NCBI RefSeq assembly: GCF_020037015.1
Contig: NZ_JAIQDE010000032.1
Coordinates: 27,630 to 91,629 of the forward strand
Origin: Corallococcus sp. AS-1-6
Lineage (GTDB): Bacteria; Myxococcota; Myxococcia; Myxococcales; Myxococcaceae
Direction of reading: 5' to 3'
DNA length: 64,000 nt
Shown here one piece after another: positions 9,425 through 19,700 of this stretch. The position numbers and the translations under genes are program-made. The notes below the pieces were generated by a model. It saw only the letters and a program-made list of their open reading frames with translations. It did no database searches and was not told the DNA's origin. Position 1 is the stretch's first letter; the number at the start of each line of letters is the position of its first letter.

Positions 9425-10645
9425 ATGTCCCAACGCTCCGCCACGCTCTCCCCTCCCCGGCTCGCCGACATGACGTCCGCCCTGCGAGGCCACGTCGAGC
9501 GCGGTGGCCTGCCCGGCGTCGTCGCCCTCGTCGCTCGCGGGGACACCGTGCACGTCGACGTGCTGGGCACGCAGGGCCTCACGCCTTCGGATCCGCCCAT
9601 GCGGCGCGACAGCCTCTTCCGGCTCGCGTCCATGGCCAAGCCCATCACGGCGGTGGCCACGCTGATGCTCGTGGAGGATGGGAAGCTCCCGCTCGACGGC
9701 GCCGTCGACCCGTGGCTGCCGGAGCTGGCGGACCGCCGCGTCCTGCGCACTCCCGAGGGCCCGCTCGACGACACCGTCCCCGCGAAGCGCGCCATCACCG
9801 TGCGCGACCTGCTCACGCTGCGGTGGGGGCTGGGCGCGGTGATGGCGCCGCCCGGAACGCATCCCATCCAGCGCGCCATGAGCGAGGCCCGGGTGGCGCC
9901 CGGCTTCCACATGCTCACGGATCCGCCCGATGAATTCATGCGGCGGCTGGGCGCGCTGCCGCTCATGCATCAACCCGGAGAGCGGTGGGCCTATCACACC
10001 GGCTACGAGGTCCTGGGCGTGCTGGTCGCGCGGGCGTCGGGCATGCGCTTCGACGACTTCCTGCGCGAGCGGCTCTTCGGCCCGCTGGGCATGAAGGACA
10101 CGGCGTTCACGGTGCCCGCGCGGAAGCTCGACCGGCTCACGACGGCCTACGCGCGCGACGACGCCACGGGGAGGCTGGAGGCATGGGACACCCCGGCGGA
10201 CAGCCACTGGTCGCGGCCCCCCGCCTTCCTCTCGGGAGGAGGCCAGGGAGGGCTCGTGTCCACGGCCGATGATCTCCTCGCCTTCTGCCGGATGCTGCTG
10301 GGCAAGGGCGTGGCCGGGGACACCCGGCTGCTGTCCTCCGCGAGCGTCCAGGAGCTGCTGACGGACCAGATTCCGGAGGAGCAGAAGGCCGCCTCGCCCT
10401 TCTTCCCCGGCTTCTGGGATGCGTCCGGCTGGGGCTTCGGCGGAGCCGTGTGCACAAAGCCGGATGGTGTCTCGCCCACGGCCGGCCGCTATGGCTGGGG
10501 CGGCGGTTACGGCACGATCTTCTTCATTGATCCAAGGCAGGACCTGACGGCCCTCCTCCTGACGCAGCGGCGGGCGCAGGGCCCCGACGACGAGGCCCTG
10601 TCCCTGGAGTTCTCCAAGGCCGCCTACCGGGCGCTGGAGGGCTGA
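9425..10645 (+). CDS. Serine hydrolase, class C beta-lactamase/esterase family
   Basis: The product is 406 residues from ATG 9425; the longer frame from 9176 overlaps the oxygenase remnant. The nucleophile motif SMAK (Ser69, Lys72) sits in FRLASMAKPITA. A Tyr-containing second motif is present (WAYHTGYEVLG, residues about 187-196, in the place of YxN). A Gly-rich third motif GWGGGYGT near residue 360 replaces the KTG box. FGPLGMKDTAF and GGLVSTADDLLAF are typical of esterase/DD-peptidase relatives (EstB-like, DUF-type class C) rather than true beta-lactamases. No signal peptide is obvious. The substrate is unknown. Confidence 0.85.
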   Translation: MSQRSATLSPPRLADMTSALRGHVERGGLPGVVALVARGDTVHVDVLGTQGLTPSDPPMRRDSLFRLASMAKPITAVATLMLVEDGKLPLDGAVDPWLPELADRRVLRTPEGPLDDTVPAKRAITVRDLLTLRWGLGAVMAPPGTHPIQRAMSEARVAPGFHMLTDPPDEFMRRLGALPLMHQPGERWAYHTGYEVLGVLVARASGMRFDDFLRERLFGPLGMKDTAFTVPARKLDRLTTAYARDDATGRLEAWDTPADSHWSRPPAFLSGGGQGGLVSTADDLLAFCRMLLGKGVAGDTRLLSSASVQELLTDQIPEEQKAASPFFPGFWDASGWGFGGAVCTKPDGVSPTAGRYGWGGGYGTIFFIDPRQDLTALLLTQRRAQGPDDEALSLEFSKAAYRALEG

Positions 10646-10654
10646 GGCGCGTCC

Positions 10655-11242
10655 TCAGAGCGCCGGGGCGGGCGCCGCCGCGTCGGCCTGGGCGCTCGCG
10701 CTGGGAGGAGGGGTGATGCCTCGCGCGGTGGCGTCCAGGTTCGCGAGGCCCCGCTCGAACTCCTTGCCGATCATCGTGTCCATGTTCACGACGAGCGACA
10801 TCGCCTTGCCCATCAGGGTGTTCTCGCCCTCCATCGCCCAGCTCACGCGGGTGCCGCCGTTCTCCGGGGTGAGCGTGAAGGTGGCTTGGTTCGTGGCTTC
10901 GAACGGCTTGAAGAACTCCAGCTTGAGGACGACGCGCGCGCCGGGCTGGCTCTCCACGATGGTCATGCGCCCATCTCCGGACTCACCGCCGGCATAGGCG
11001 AAGCTGGCGCCCGGTCCCTCGTTGGGTCCGTCGAAGGCCTTGGTCACGCCGGGCGCGGGCTCGGAGCGGAACGGGTTCCACGTGTCGAACCGGTGCAGGT
11101 CGTTGATCAGCGCGAAGACTGTGGCCGGGGGCGCGGCCACGTGCGCGTTGCGCTCGATGCGGAAGCGGTCCGGGCGGGTGGCGACGAAGGCGCCCAGCGC
11201 GACGGCGAGGACGAGGATGGCGAGTGCGATCTTTCTGGCCAT
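10655..11242 (-). CDS. SRPBCC (polyketide cyclase/START-like) protein with N-terminal anchor
   Basis: This 195-residue protein starts at ATG 11242 with GGGAGCC upstream. A hydrophobic segment (residues 4-24, KIALAILVLAVALGAF) is followed by the SRPBCC start pattern RFRIERNAHVAAPPATVFALINDLHRFDTWNPF. Later family elements are GGESGDGRMTIVE and TRVSWAMEGEN. SRPBCC domains bind small hydrophobic ligands in a helix-grip fold; here the domain would be anchored at the inner membrane. The tail is Ala/Pro-rich. The gene is convergent with the serine hydrolase gene, 9 bp apart. Confidence 0.75.
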   Translation of the reverse strand: MARKIALAILVLAVALGAFVATRPDRFRIERNAHVAAPPATVFALINDLHRFDTWNPFRSEPAPGVTKAFDGPNEGPGASFAYAGGESGDGRMTIVESQPGARVVLKLEFFKPFEATNQATFTLTPENGGTRVSWAMEGENTLMGKAMSLVVNMDTMIGKEFERGLANLDATARGITPPPSASAQADAAAPAPAL

Positions 11243-11381
11243 GGGAGGCTCCCTGTTCGGAGGAAGAAGTGCTCCCGGGTCACCGGGAGGGTTCATCTCC
11301 ACGTCGAACGAGGGGCCGCGGAATCGACACGGCATTTCCGCCCCATTTTCCGGGGGCCCAGGCCTCCCCCGGGAATGCAGC

Positions 11382-12680
11382 TCACTTCACCGGGGGCCGG
11401 AGGGCCTGGAGCCGCGCCTTGTCCAGCTTCGCGGCGACGCCCACGCTGCGTCCGGCGAGGTTCGCGACGACGTACTGCACGGAGCTGCCCAGCACCTGCG
11501 CGCTCTCCGACAGGGTGAGCCCGTAGTCCTGCTCCAGCCACTGCGTCATGCCCTGCGTCGCGGAGCGCAGGGCGTCGTCCAGCGAACCGCCCTGCCCCAG
11601 CGTCATGAGGTGCGTGGGGGACTCCACGCGAGGCGTAGCGGGCGGCGGCTTGCCGTGCAGGACGTCCACGGTGAACTCGACGTCCATGGAGGTCTCCAGC
11701 GCGTACTGGGAGGTCTCGCCGTCACCCTGCGCGGCGTGGGCGTCGCCCAGGTAGAGGAGGGCGCCGGGCTGCGCCACGGGCAGGTAGACGGTGTTGCCCG
11801 CCACGACCTCGTTGAAGTCCATGTTGCCGCCGTAGCGGCCCGTGTCCCCGGTGGACAGGGGCGCGGAGCCGAAGCCGGGCGCCACGGCCAGGCCGCCCAG
11901 CATGGGCCGCAGCGGCACGGTGAAGGCCTTCAGGCGCTCGGTCGGGTTCTCCGGGGTCGCGACGCCGCGCTCGGGGTCGAGCTTCCAGCGCACGGGCTTG
12001 CCCAGCTCCGTCGCCTTCGCGGCGAGCCCCGGCGTGAGCGCGCGGCCCACGATGCCATCCAGGCTGTCCGCGAACGTGCGGTTCAACGTGAGGCGGCGGA
12101 TGCGGATGGCCAGCGTGTCGCCCGGGTTCGCGGTGGCGATGAAGAAGGGGCCCGTCTGCGGGTTGCCGAAGAGGGCGCGGGTGACGCCCTTCGAGTCCAT
12201 GCCGCCGGAGTCGAGCGTCGAGGTGCGCACGGTGTCGCCCGGCCAGACGGTCAGCACCGGTGCGCGGTGCGCGGTGAACTCGTTGGACCAAGAGGTGGGC
12301 GTGAAGTCATGCACGCGAGGAACGCCCGAGGGGCGCGAGGGAAGCAGCCGGGCCGAGAAGGCATGGGACGCCCGCGCCTTCGGGTTGTTGCTGTCCGGGT
12401 AGTCCGCGGTGCCGCGAAGTGACTCACCGCTCACCTTGCCGTCGAAGACGTAGGTCTTCTGGCGTGAGTCCGTGACGACGAAGTGGACGGCGTTGCCCGT
12501 GCGTTCCCCCTTCAACGCGTCCCCATCCAGCTCACCGGAGAGGCGCTTCCCATCGCGATCCAGCGTGAGGAGTTGATAGGCGGGGTTGCCCCAAAGGTCG
12601 GTCGTCACAAGCCAGGACTCGGAAGCCGCGAGCGCGCCGGCAGGCAGACAGCAGAGGAGGACGAAGAGGGAGCGGAGCAT
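11382..12680 (-). CDS. Secreted acetamidase/formamidase family protein
   Basis: The product is 432 residues from ATG 12680, which gives a signal peptide (MLRSLFVLLCCLPAGALA). The frame upstream of this runs into the palindrome array and is not coding. The catalytic-fold motifs of the FmdA/AmdA family are present: VLTVWPGDTV, NPQTGPFFIATANPGDTLAIRI, GRYGGNMDFNEV and GALLYLGDAHAAQGDGE. These enzymes hydrolyse short amides; a secreted version is less common. About 115 residues precede the domain and form a beta-rich N-terminal extension. No strong Shine-Dalgarno sequence is visible. Confidence 0.8.
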   Translation of the reverse strand: MLRSLFVLLCCLPAGALAASESWLVTTDLWGNPAYQLLTLDRDGKRLSGELDGDALKGERTGNAVHFVVTDSRQKTYVFDGKVSGESLRGTADYPDSNNPKARASHAFSARLLPSRPSGVPRVHDFTPTSWSNEFTAHRAPVLTVWPGDTVRTSTLDSGGMDSKGVTRALFGNPQTGPFFIATANPGDTLAIRIRRLTLNRTFADSLDGIVGRALTPGLAAKATELGKPVRWKLDPERGVATPENPTERLKAFTVPLRPMLGGLAVAPGFGSAPLSTGDTGRYGGNMDFNEVVAGNTVYLPVAQPGALLYLGDAHAAQGDGETSQYALETSMDVEFTVDVLHGKPPPATPRVESPTHLMTLGQGGSLDDALRSATQGMTQWLEQDYGLTLSESAQVLGSSVQYVVANLAGRSVGVAAKLDKARLQALRPPVK

Positions 12681-12817
12681 GAGCGGGCGCAGTGTAGAGG
12701 AACGAGCCCAGGCCGCGACCATCCCAGGGCCTCCACCCGCATTCGGCCACAATCCCATCCAAGGGCTTGAGAACATGAGAACCCCCAGGCGACGGCCCCG
12801 CCGGAGGCGCCCACAGA

Positions 12818-13464
12818 AAACCTGTCCGACAGTCGGACAGGTTTGAAGAAGCGCGGCCAGGCCCCCCCGCCCCTGCCGGGCGGCCAAGACCTGTCCGACA
12901 GTCGGACAAGTTCCGAACGGAGCGACCACGAGCTGCCGCTTTCGACCGGGCGGCCCAAGCCGGTCCGGCTGTCGGACAAGTTCAGAACGGTGCGACCAGG
13001 AGCGGCCTCTTTCGACCGGACGGCCTCAAGCAGTCCGGCTGTCGGACAAGCTCGGAACAGAGGGAGCCGAAGGCGTCCGCTTCCGGGAAGCCGAAACCGG
13101 TCCGACTGTCGGACAAGTTCGAACGGTGTGGCCAGGACGCGTCCGTTTTGGTCCGAGCCGCAACGGCCAGTCCGGCTGTCGGACAAGTTCGGAATGGTGA
13201 GGCCAGGGAGTGTCCGTTTGGGTCCGAGCCGCAACGGCCAGTCCGGCTGTCGGACAAGTTTGGAACGGTGCGGCCGGGACCTGCCCGTTTCGGTCTGAGC
13301 CGCAGGAACCAGCCGACTGTCGGACAAGTTCGGAACGGCGTGGCCCGAAGGCGCTCAGTTTGCCTGGGCGGCGGGACCTGTCGGACTGTCGGACAGGTTT
13401 TGGGACCGCGGCGAGGGACCGGCCGCTTCGCCTGGGGAATCTTGTCCGACTGTCGGACAGGTTC
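12818..13464. repeat. Array A: ten palindromes phased at about 70 bp
   Basis: Ten copies of a palindrome have half-sites CCTGTCCGAC and GTCGGACAGG around a single central base. The centres are near 12831, 12900, 12970, 13040, 13106, 13176, 13250, 13320, 13386 and 13451, so the steps are 65 to 74 bp. The first copy is a perfect 13+1+13 palindrome with flanking AAA and TTT. Inner copies keep the right half (GTCGGACAAGTTC) while the left half decays to AGTCCGGC. The intervening DNA is itself related between units (GAACGGTGYGGCCAGG, then TTTYGGTCCGAGCC). This is therefore a diverged tandem repeat rather than unique spacers. No gene is seen here. Confidence 0.9.
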
Positions 13465-13519
13465 TGGCCTTACGCCTCCCTGGCCGCCTGGGTCGTCATT
13501 TGTGGCCGCGCTGCTTCCG

Positions 13520-16500
13520 TCAGCGCAGCCGCTGGCCGAAGGCCCTCAAGCGGTCGCGGGCCTTCAACAGCTTCTCGCGGGGAATGGAGAACACCGCGCG
13601 CACCCGCTCCGGGTCTCCGCACCACGCGCCACCGTTGAGCACCACGTGCGTGTGCTCGTAGACGACGCGCGGCAGGTTCTCCGGCGTGAGCTTCACCCCA
13701 TCCACCGAGCGCCCCAGCCACGCCGTCATCGGAGGCGCGAGGAACAAGCCCCCCGCCTCCGTGGCCTCCGCCCGGCCGTCATCGGGCAGCGCCTCCGCCA
13801 ACAACGCGCGCTTCTCCGCGAGGTCGCGCCGCATCCTCGCCAGGTAGTTCCTCAGCGCCTTGTGCCGGGCGGCGTAGAGCAGTTGTCCGTCCGGTCCTCG
13901 CGCATGGGCCGCGTACAGGTACGCCGCCGCGCGCGCGGTGGGCGTATGCAGCACTCCCGGGGCGCTGTCTCGCAGCGCCGCCACCAGCGCCCGGTCCTTC
14001 GTCGCCACCCACCCCACTCGTAGGCCCCCGGCCGCGAACTCCTTGGACAGCCCTCCCAACAACACCGTCCGCGCGCCGATGCCGGGCACCGCCCCCTCCA
14101 GCGTCACCGGGCTGTGCACCGTCTCCGCCGTGGGGTTGGTGAGGTTCACCAGGCCGAAGATTTCATCGGAGATCCAGAGGCAGCGCTGCTCCACCACGAA
14201 CGTCGCCAGCGCCATCAACTCCTCGTGCGACAGGTAGTGCCCCGTGGGGTTCGCCGGCTGTGACAGCACCACCGCGTCCGGCGTGCTCCCCCGCGCGCGG
14301 CGCGACAGCAGCGTGCCCAGCGGGCCGGACTCCACCTCGCAGCCGGCCGCCAGGAACGTGGGCTCCAGCACGCCGTAACAGGGCGTCACCAGGAACACGC
14401 GCGGCATCCGGCCCAGCCGCTGGCGCAGCGCCACGCCCAGGTGGTGCATGAGCGGCCAGACGCCGGGCGCCACCACGACGTCCTCGGGGACATAGCGGGC
14501 CCCTCGCGTCTCCAGCAGGAAGGCCGCCACGGCCTCCGCCAGCCCCGTCTGCGCTCCGTCCGCGCGCGGCGCCACGCCCGCCGCGATGAGCCCCTCCACC
14601 AGCGGCAGCGGCATCGGGCCCTCGTTCTCTCCGTAGTCCAGGCGCACGAGCTCCGGGTCGTCCTCGCGGAAGAACTTCGGCGCGAACGCGGGCAGCTCCG
14701 ACAGCTTCCCGATGCGGCGCGAGCGCGGCAGCGGCACCTCCGGCGCCCGGTGCGGCGAGGGCGGCTCCGGCTCCGCGAACGCCATGCGGAAGGCGAGCAG
14801 CTCCGAGAAGGTGCGCTCGTAGAACCACTCCGCCAGCACGCTGATGCGCGAGTACGTCACCTCCGCCGCCACCTCCAGGTCCACGCGCAGCGGCTCCGGC
14901 ACGGGCAGCAGCAGCGTCAACTCCAGGTCCGGCCACACCGCGTTCTTGATGAGGCCGTACAGGATGACCAGGTTGGGCGCGTGCTGCGTCCGCGCCAGGA
15001 ACTCGAAGAGCGTGCGCGGCTCCACGTCCCCGGTGATGTTGAAGAAGGCGCTCTCGTCCAGCACCACCCAGATGCCCCGCCGCGCGGCCTCCGCCACGAT
15101 GTCGCGCAGCACCGCCAGGTTGGTGCGCTCGCCCGGCTCCACCGTCAGCAGCACGGCCTTCACGTCGAAGGCGCTCAGCAGGCGGCGGATCTCCCCCAGC
15201 GTGTTGTGCGTCACCGTGGCGCGCACGCCCGCCTTGTCCAGCGCGCGCGCGTAGAGCGGGTGCAGGCTGCGCGACACCAGCACCGCGTCCCCGGGGTCAC
15301 AGGTGGCGAGCAGGAAGGAATAGACGGCCTGCTCGCGCTCCGGCGCCACGAACAGCGAATCCTCCGACAACCTCAGGCCGAAGTGCCGGTCCAGGTAGCG
15401 CGCCACCAGCCTGCGGAAGGACGCGTCGCCGGCCTCGTGCGCGTAGGGCAGGAAGGGCGCCTGGGACAGCCGCTCCGCGAGCGCCGTGACGAAGCCCAAC
15501 TGCTCCGCGGACGCCGCCCCCAGGTCCAGCTCCTCCTGGAGCGCCGCGATGCCCAGCGAGCGCAGCGCGGCGCGCAGGGCCAGCGTCTCCCGGGGCTGCG
15601 ACAACTGGGCCTCCCACACCGCCACCTCGTGCCAGATGGGGTGGCCTGACTGCAGCCAGCCCAGCGCCGTCGCCGCGCGCAGGGGCTCCGGGCTGTGGGC
15701 CTCCATGAAGAACTCGAACTCGCGCCCGGTGCGCTGCTCCAGCGACACCAGCGGGCGGATGTCCGTGTCCGCCGCCTGCATCACCCGCCGGGCCACGCGC
15801 ACGCGGGTGGTGAAGCCCCGCCGCGTGAACATCCGCGCGATGATGGCCCGGCCCGGACGGCCCGCCAGGTTCAAGAGCAGCCGTCCCCCGGGCAGCAGCC
15901 GCTCCGGCGCCTCGTTGAGCAGGCGCGCGATGAGCCCCAGGCCGAAGTGGTCCTCGTAGACGTTCTGCAACGAGGTGTAGTTGGACAAGTCCAGCAGCGC
16001 CTGCTCATCCGCCTGCGCCAGCTCCGCGGGCAGCTCGTCGCTCCGCAGCACCTGCGGGATGCACCCGACGATGAAGTCCCACTCCGGCTTCTGGGGCAGC
16101 CCGAGCAGCAGATCGCTCTCGCCAAAGGACAGCCGCGACACCAGCGCCTCGTCGCCGTTGAGCCACGCGTTGCACAACCCCACCGCCGGGGCCTGCGGGT
16201 TCAGGTCCAGCCCCCGGATGCGCGCGAGCCCCGTGAACTTCGCCAGCGCGATGCAGATCCACCCGGAGCCGGAGCCCACCTCCACCAGGTGCTTGCCCGC
16301 GTACTCGTCCAGCGGGACCTTCAAGAGCCCCTCCAGGAACGTGAACGCCCACGCCTCCGGCGCGAAGATGGACGGCGGAATCAACAGCTCCAGCCGCTCC
16401 TGGGACGCGCCCACCGCCACCACCACCGACGCCAGCCGCAGCGGCGCGCCCTCCGGCTGGTCGCGAGACAGCTCCGCCAGCTCGCGCAGCTCCGCCAGCG

Positions 16501-16591
16501 CCCGCGCACGCTCCTGCGGCCGGGCCAGCGCCTCCGAAAGCGTACGCAACTGGACAAAGGCTTCACGGGCTGACGCGGGATAGGTGGCCAT
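13520..16591 (-). CDS. Methyltransferase-aminotransferase fusion, methionine S-methyltransferase-like
   Basis: This is a 1023-residue protein. The N-terminal SAM methyltransferase domain has the motif I sequence VEVGSGSGW (about residues 102-110), then GLDLNPQA and a post-motif segment FIVGCIPQVL. After it come GLGLIARLLNEA, GRPGRAI, MQAADTDI and FEFFMEAHS. The second half has two class I/II aminotransferase-like segments; the last has NPTGH, ISDEIF and SKEFAAGGLRVGW with an apparent PLP lysine. Domain order, length and the IVGCIPQ, AADTDI and FEFFM motifs match plant methionine S-methyltransferase (about 1090 residues), which makes S-methylmethionine. That substrate is inferred. No signal peptide is seen. 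The upstream gap of 178 bp separates it from the divergent amylase gene. Confidence 0.75.
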   Translation of the reverse strand: MATYPASAREAFVQLRTLSEALARPQERARALAELRELAELSRDQPEGAPLRLASVVVAVGASQERLELLIPPSIFAPEAWAFTFLEGLLKVPLDEYAGKHLVEVGSGSGWICIALAKFTGLARIRGLDLNPQAPAVGLCNAWLNGDEALVSRLSFGESDLLLGLPQKPEWDFIVGCIPQVLRSDELPAELAQADEQALLDLSNYTSLQNVYEDHFGLGLIARLLNEAPERLLPGGRLLLNLAGRPGRAIIARMFTRRGFTTRVRVARRVMQAADTDIRPLVSLEQRTGREFEFFMEAHSPEPLRAATALGWLQSGHPIWHEVAVWEAQLSQPRETLALRAALRSLGIAALQEELDLGAASAEQLGFVTALAERLSQAPFLPYAHEAGDASFRRLVARYLDRHFGLRLSEDSLFVAPEREQAVYSFLLATCDPGDAVLVSRSLHPLYARALDKAGVRATVTHNTLGEIRRLLSAFDVKAVLLTVEPGERTNLAVLRDIVAEAARRGIWVVLDESAFFNITGDVEPRTLFEFLARTQHAPNLVILYGLIKNAVWPDLELTLLLPVPEPLRVDLEVAAEVTYSRISVLAEWFYERTFSELLAFRMAFAEPEPPSPHRAPEVPLPRSRRIGKLSELPAFAPKFFREDDPELVRLDYGENEGPMPLPLVEGLIAAGVAPRADGAQTGLAEAVAAFLLETRGARYVPEDVVVAPGVWPLMHHLGVALRQRLGRMPRVFLVTPCYGVLEPTFLAAGCEVESGPLGTLLSRRARGSTPDAVVLSQPANPTGHYLSHEELMALATFVVEQRCLWISDEIFGLVNLTNPTAETVHSPVTLEGAVPGIGARTVLLGGLSKEFAAGGLRVGWVATKDRALVAALRDSAPGVLHTPTARAAAYLYAAHARGPDGQLLYAARHKALRNYLARMRRDLAEKRALLAEALPDDGRAEATEAGGLFLAPPMTAWLGRSVDGVKLTPENLPRVVYEHTHVVLNGGAWCGDPERVRAVFSIPREKLLKARDRLRAFGQRLR

Positions 16592-16769
16592 GGCGCGCCG
16601 ACTGTCCGGGCCCGCATGCCCCCTGTCAACGACCGCATGAGCACGGCGGCCTGACGCATCGCAGTATCAATTTACAGATTGCCATTCCCAGTTTACACGG
16701 GAAATCTTGAGTCAAACGCCAGTAAGCAGCGCCCACCGGGCGGCCCCTCTCGCCCGGTGAGGACGCCCC

Positions 16770-19700
16770 ATGAAAAGACAGTCGCAACTGGCCTTGCTCG
16801 CGGTGTTCGCCGTCATCCTGTTACACGCGCCACCGGCGGCGGCTCAAATCGCCGCCGCGCACGTGTATCACAATCACATGCCCAACTTCTGGGCGTACTA
16901 CGACCTGACCCAATACAACGCGACGCCGGTAGGCGGCCCCATCCGCTACGCGTATGACGGGCAGGTCATCCAGATAAAGCAGTCCCCTCCAGCCAACTAC
17001 ACCTACTTCCTGCCGTCGGGCGCGCCCATGCCGCACGACGACCTGGTGACGTACTACTCGCACCACGCGAAGGTGGGCGCGTATCAGTACTGGCCGCCGG
17101 ACGTGGCCGCGGACATGAAGGCCAACGCCTCCACGGGACAGATTCACGTCACCATGTCCGGCGCGGTGGTGAACAACGTCAACGACCTGGTCACCCGCCG
17201 CAACGTGTCCGGCTACGACAACGCCAACTGGGGCGCCACCTGGCGGGACCGCTACGCCAACCTGCGCACGCCCGCGGGCAACCGCTCGTTGGACCTCATC
17301 CACTTCACGGGCCACCACTCCATGGGGCCGCTGGTGGGGCCGGACTACTTCCTCAAGGACCTCATCTACCAGAGCGCCACGCTGTCCCAGTCGTACTTCC
17401 TGGGCAGCGGCTTCACGGCCTCCAAGGGCTTCTTCCCCACGGAGCTGGGCTTCAGCGAGCGGCTCATTCCCACGCTGGCGAAGCTGGGCGTGAAGTGGTC
17501 CGTCATCGGTGACAACCACTTCTCCCGCACGCTGAAGGACTACCCGTTCCTCAACGACCCGGGCTCGGACACGCTGGTGTCGCCGCCCAACCGCGCGGAC
17601 CTCCAGAACACCAGCACCGTGGGCGCCTGGGTGAGCGAGCCCATGGCGCACGAGCAGCAGGTCATCCGCAACAAGTACCCCTTCGCCTCCACGCCGCACT
17701 GGGTGCGCTACGTGGACCCGGCCACGGGCGCCGAGTCGCGCGTCGTGGGCATCCCCGTCAACCAGAACGGCTCCTGGCTGGAGGGCTGGGAGGGGCAGGC
17801 CACCGTGGACGTGGTGGGCCTGCGCAACTTCGAGGGGCTGACGTCCCAGAAGCAGTTCTTCGTGCTCGCGCACGACGGCGACAACTCCGGCGGGCGCGCG
17901 GGGTCGCTGGACACGTGGATCAACGGCCGGGCCGTCACCTGCACCGGCGGCGTGCAGTGCCTGGGCATCGACGAGTACCTGGTCAACAACACGCCCGCCT
18001 CCACGGACGTGGTGCACGTGCAGGACGGCTCGTGGGTGGACACGCGCGACTCCTCGTCCGACCCGCAGTGGCACCACTGGCGGCTGCCCTTCGGCATCTG
18101 GAAGGGGCAGTTCCCCGCGTTCAACTCCGCCACCGGGCTCAACCTGGCGCCCAAGACGAACCTGAGCGGCGTGCAGGAGGGGATGACGGTGTCGCTGGAG
18201 CACGGCTGGCACTACCTGGAGCGCAACTTCGCGCTGCTCCAGGCCGCGATGAACTACGCGAAGACGGCCGAGCAGGTCTGGCTGGACGCGCACCCCAACC
18301 ACTGGAAGCCCACCACCGCGCTGGACTCGCAAATCACGCACGCGGGCAACCAGCTCAACCCGTGGATGCTGTCCTTCCCGGTGAAGGGCGACGCGGCGAA
18401 CGACTGGGCGGGCGGCGCGAACCCCGCGGAGCTGGCCTGGTACTTCCTCCTGCCGGCCATGGACTCCGGCTTCGGCTACTACGACGAGAACGTGGACGAC
18501 AACGTGAAGCCCACGCTGTCCTTCAACCAGTCGCTCTACTTCTCCAAGCCGTACGTGCAGGACCGGCTGGCGCAGGACCGCACGGGCCCCTCCGTCTGGT
18601 GGCCGCAGCGCTGGCCGTACAACCCGGGCAGCGCCAACACGGACAAGTCCGAAGGCTGGACGCTGCACCACTTCGACAACAACTTCGCGCTGTACACCTA
18701 CGCCTACGACGTGAGCGGCATCGCCAGCATCAAGGCGCGCGTGCGCGTGCACACGGCGAAGAGCATCGACCCGCTGGACAACACGCCCCGCGTCTACGAC
18801 CCGGCGGCACTGAAGGCCGCGGGCGTGCCGGGCATCGACCCGTCCCGCGTGGGCGCCTGGGTGGATTACCCGCTCCAGCGCCGTGAGCTGCGGCCCGTGA
18901 TGAACGGCGTGGCGTGGCAGCCGGCGCACCTGCCGGTGATGCAGAAGGTGGCCGCGCAGGAGATTGGCGACCTCTACTACGCCTACCTGGGGGCCTACCG
19001 CGACCAGGTGCTCGACTACTACATCGAGGCCACCGACGCGCGCGGCAACGTCACCCGGAGCGAGATCCAATCCGTCTACGTGGGCGCCGGGAAGTACCGG
19101 CTGGAGGGCGGCAAGTACATCGAGGACATCAACGGCCCGGTGACGGGCACCTACCCGTTCCTCCGCGTGGACACCACGGCGCCGTCCGTGCCCACGGGGC
19201 TCGCGGCGACGCGCACGGACCGCTCCGTGACGCTGACGTGGACGGCCTCCACGGACAACGTGGGCGTGACGGGCTACCAGGTGTTCCGCAATGGCACGCA
19301 GGTGGGCTCGCCTTCCACGACGGGCTACACGGACAGCGGGCTCACGGCGGGCACGGCGTACAGCTACACGGTGCGGGCGCGGGACGCGGCGGGCAACACG
19401 TCCGCCGCGAGCAGCGCGCTCTCCGTCACCACCCTGCCCCCGGACACCACGGCGCCGTCGGCGCCCTCGGGGCTCTCCGCGTCGGGGGTCACCAGTTCGT
19501 CGGTGGTGCTGAGCTGGACGGCCGCCACGGACAACTATGGCGTGAGTGACTACCTCGTGTTCCGCAATGGCACGCAGGTGGCCGCGCCCACGGCGACGAC
19601 GTACACGGACACGGGGCTGTCCTCGAGCACGACGTACAGCTACACCGTGAAGGCCCGTGACGCGGCGGGGAACACCTCGGTGGCCAGCGCGGCGCTCTCC

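Noticed and set aside
12818..13464. CRISPR array
   Set aside because: The repeats are palindromic and regularly spaced, but the intervening sequences are related to each other instead of unique, the repeats vary strongly, and no cas gene is nearby.
16663..16720. Sigma-70 promoter of the amylase gene
   Set aside because: Two TTTACA hexamers are present but spacing (15 bp) and -10 match are poor, so not listed as a promoter feature.
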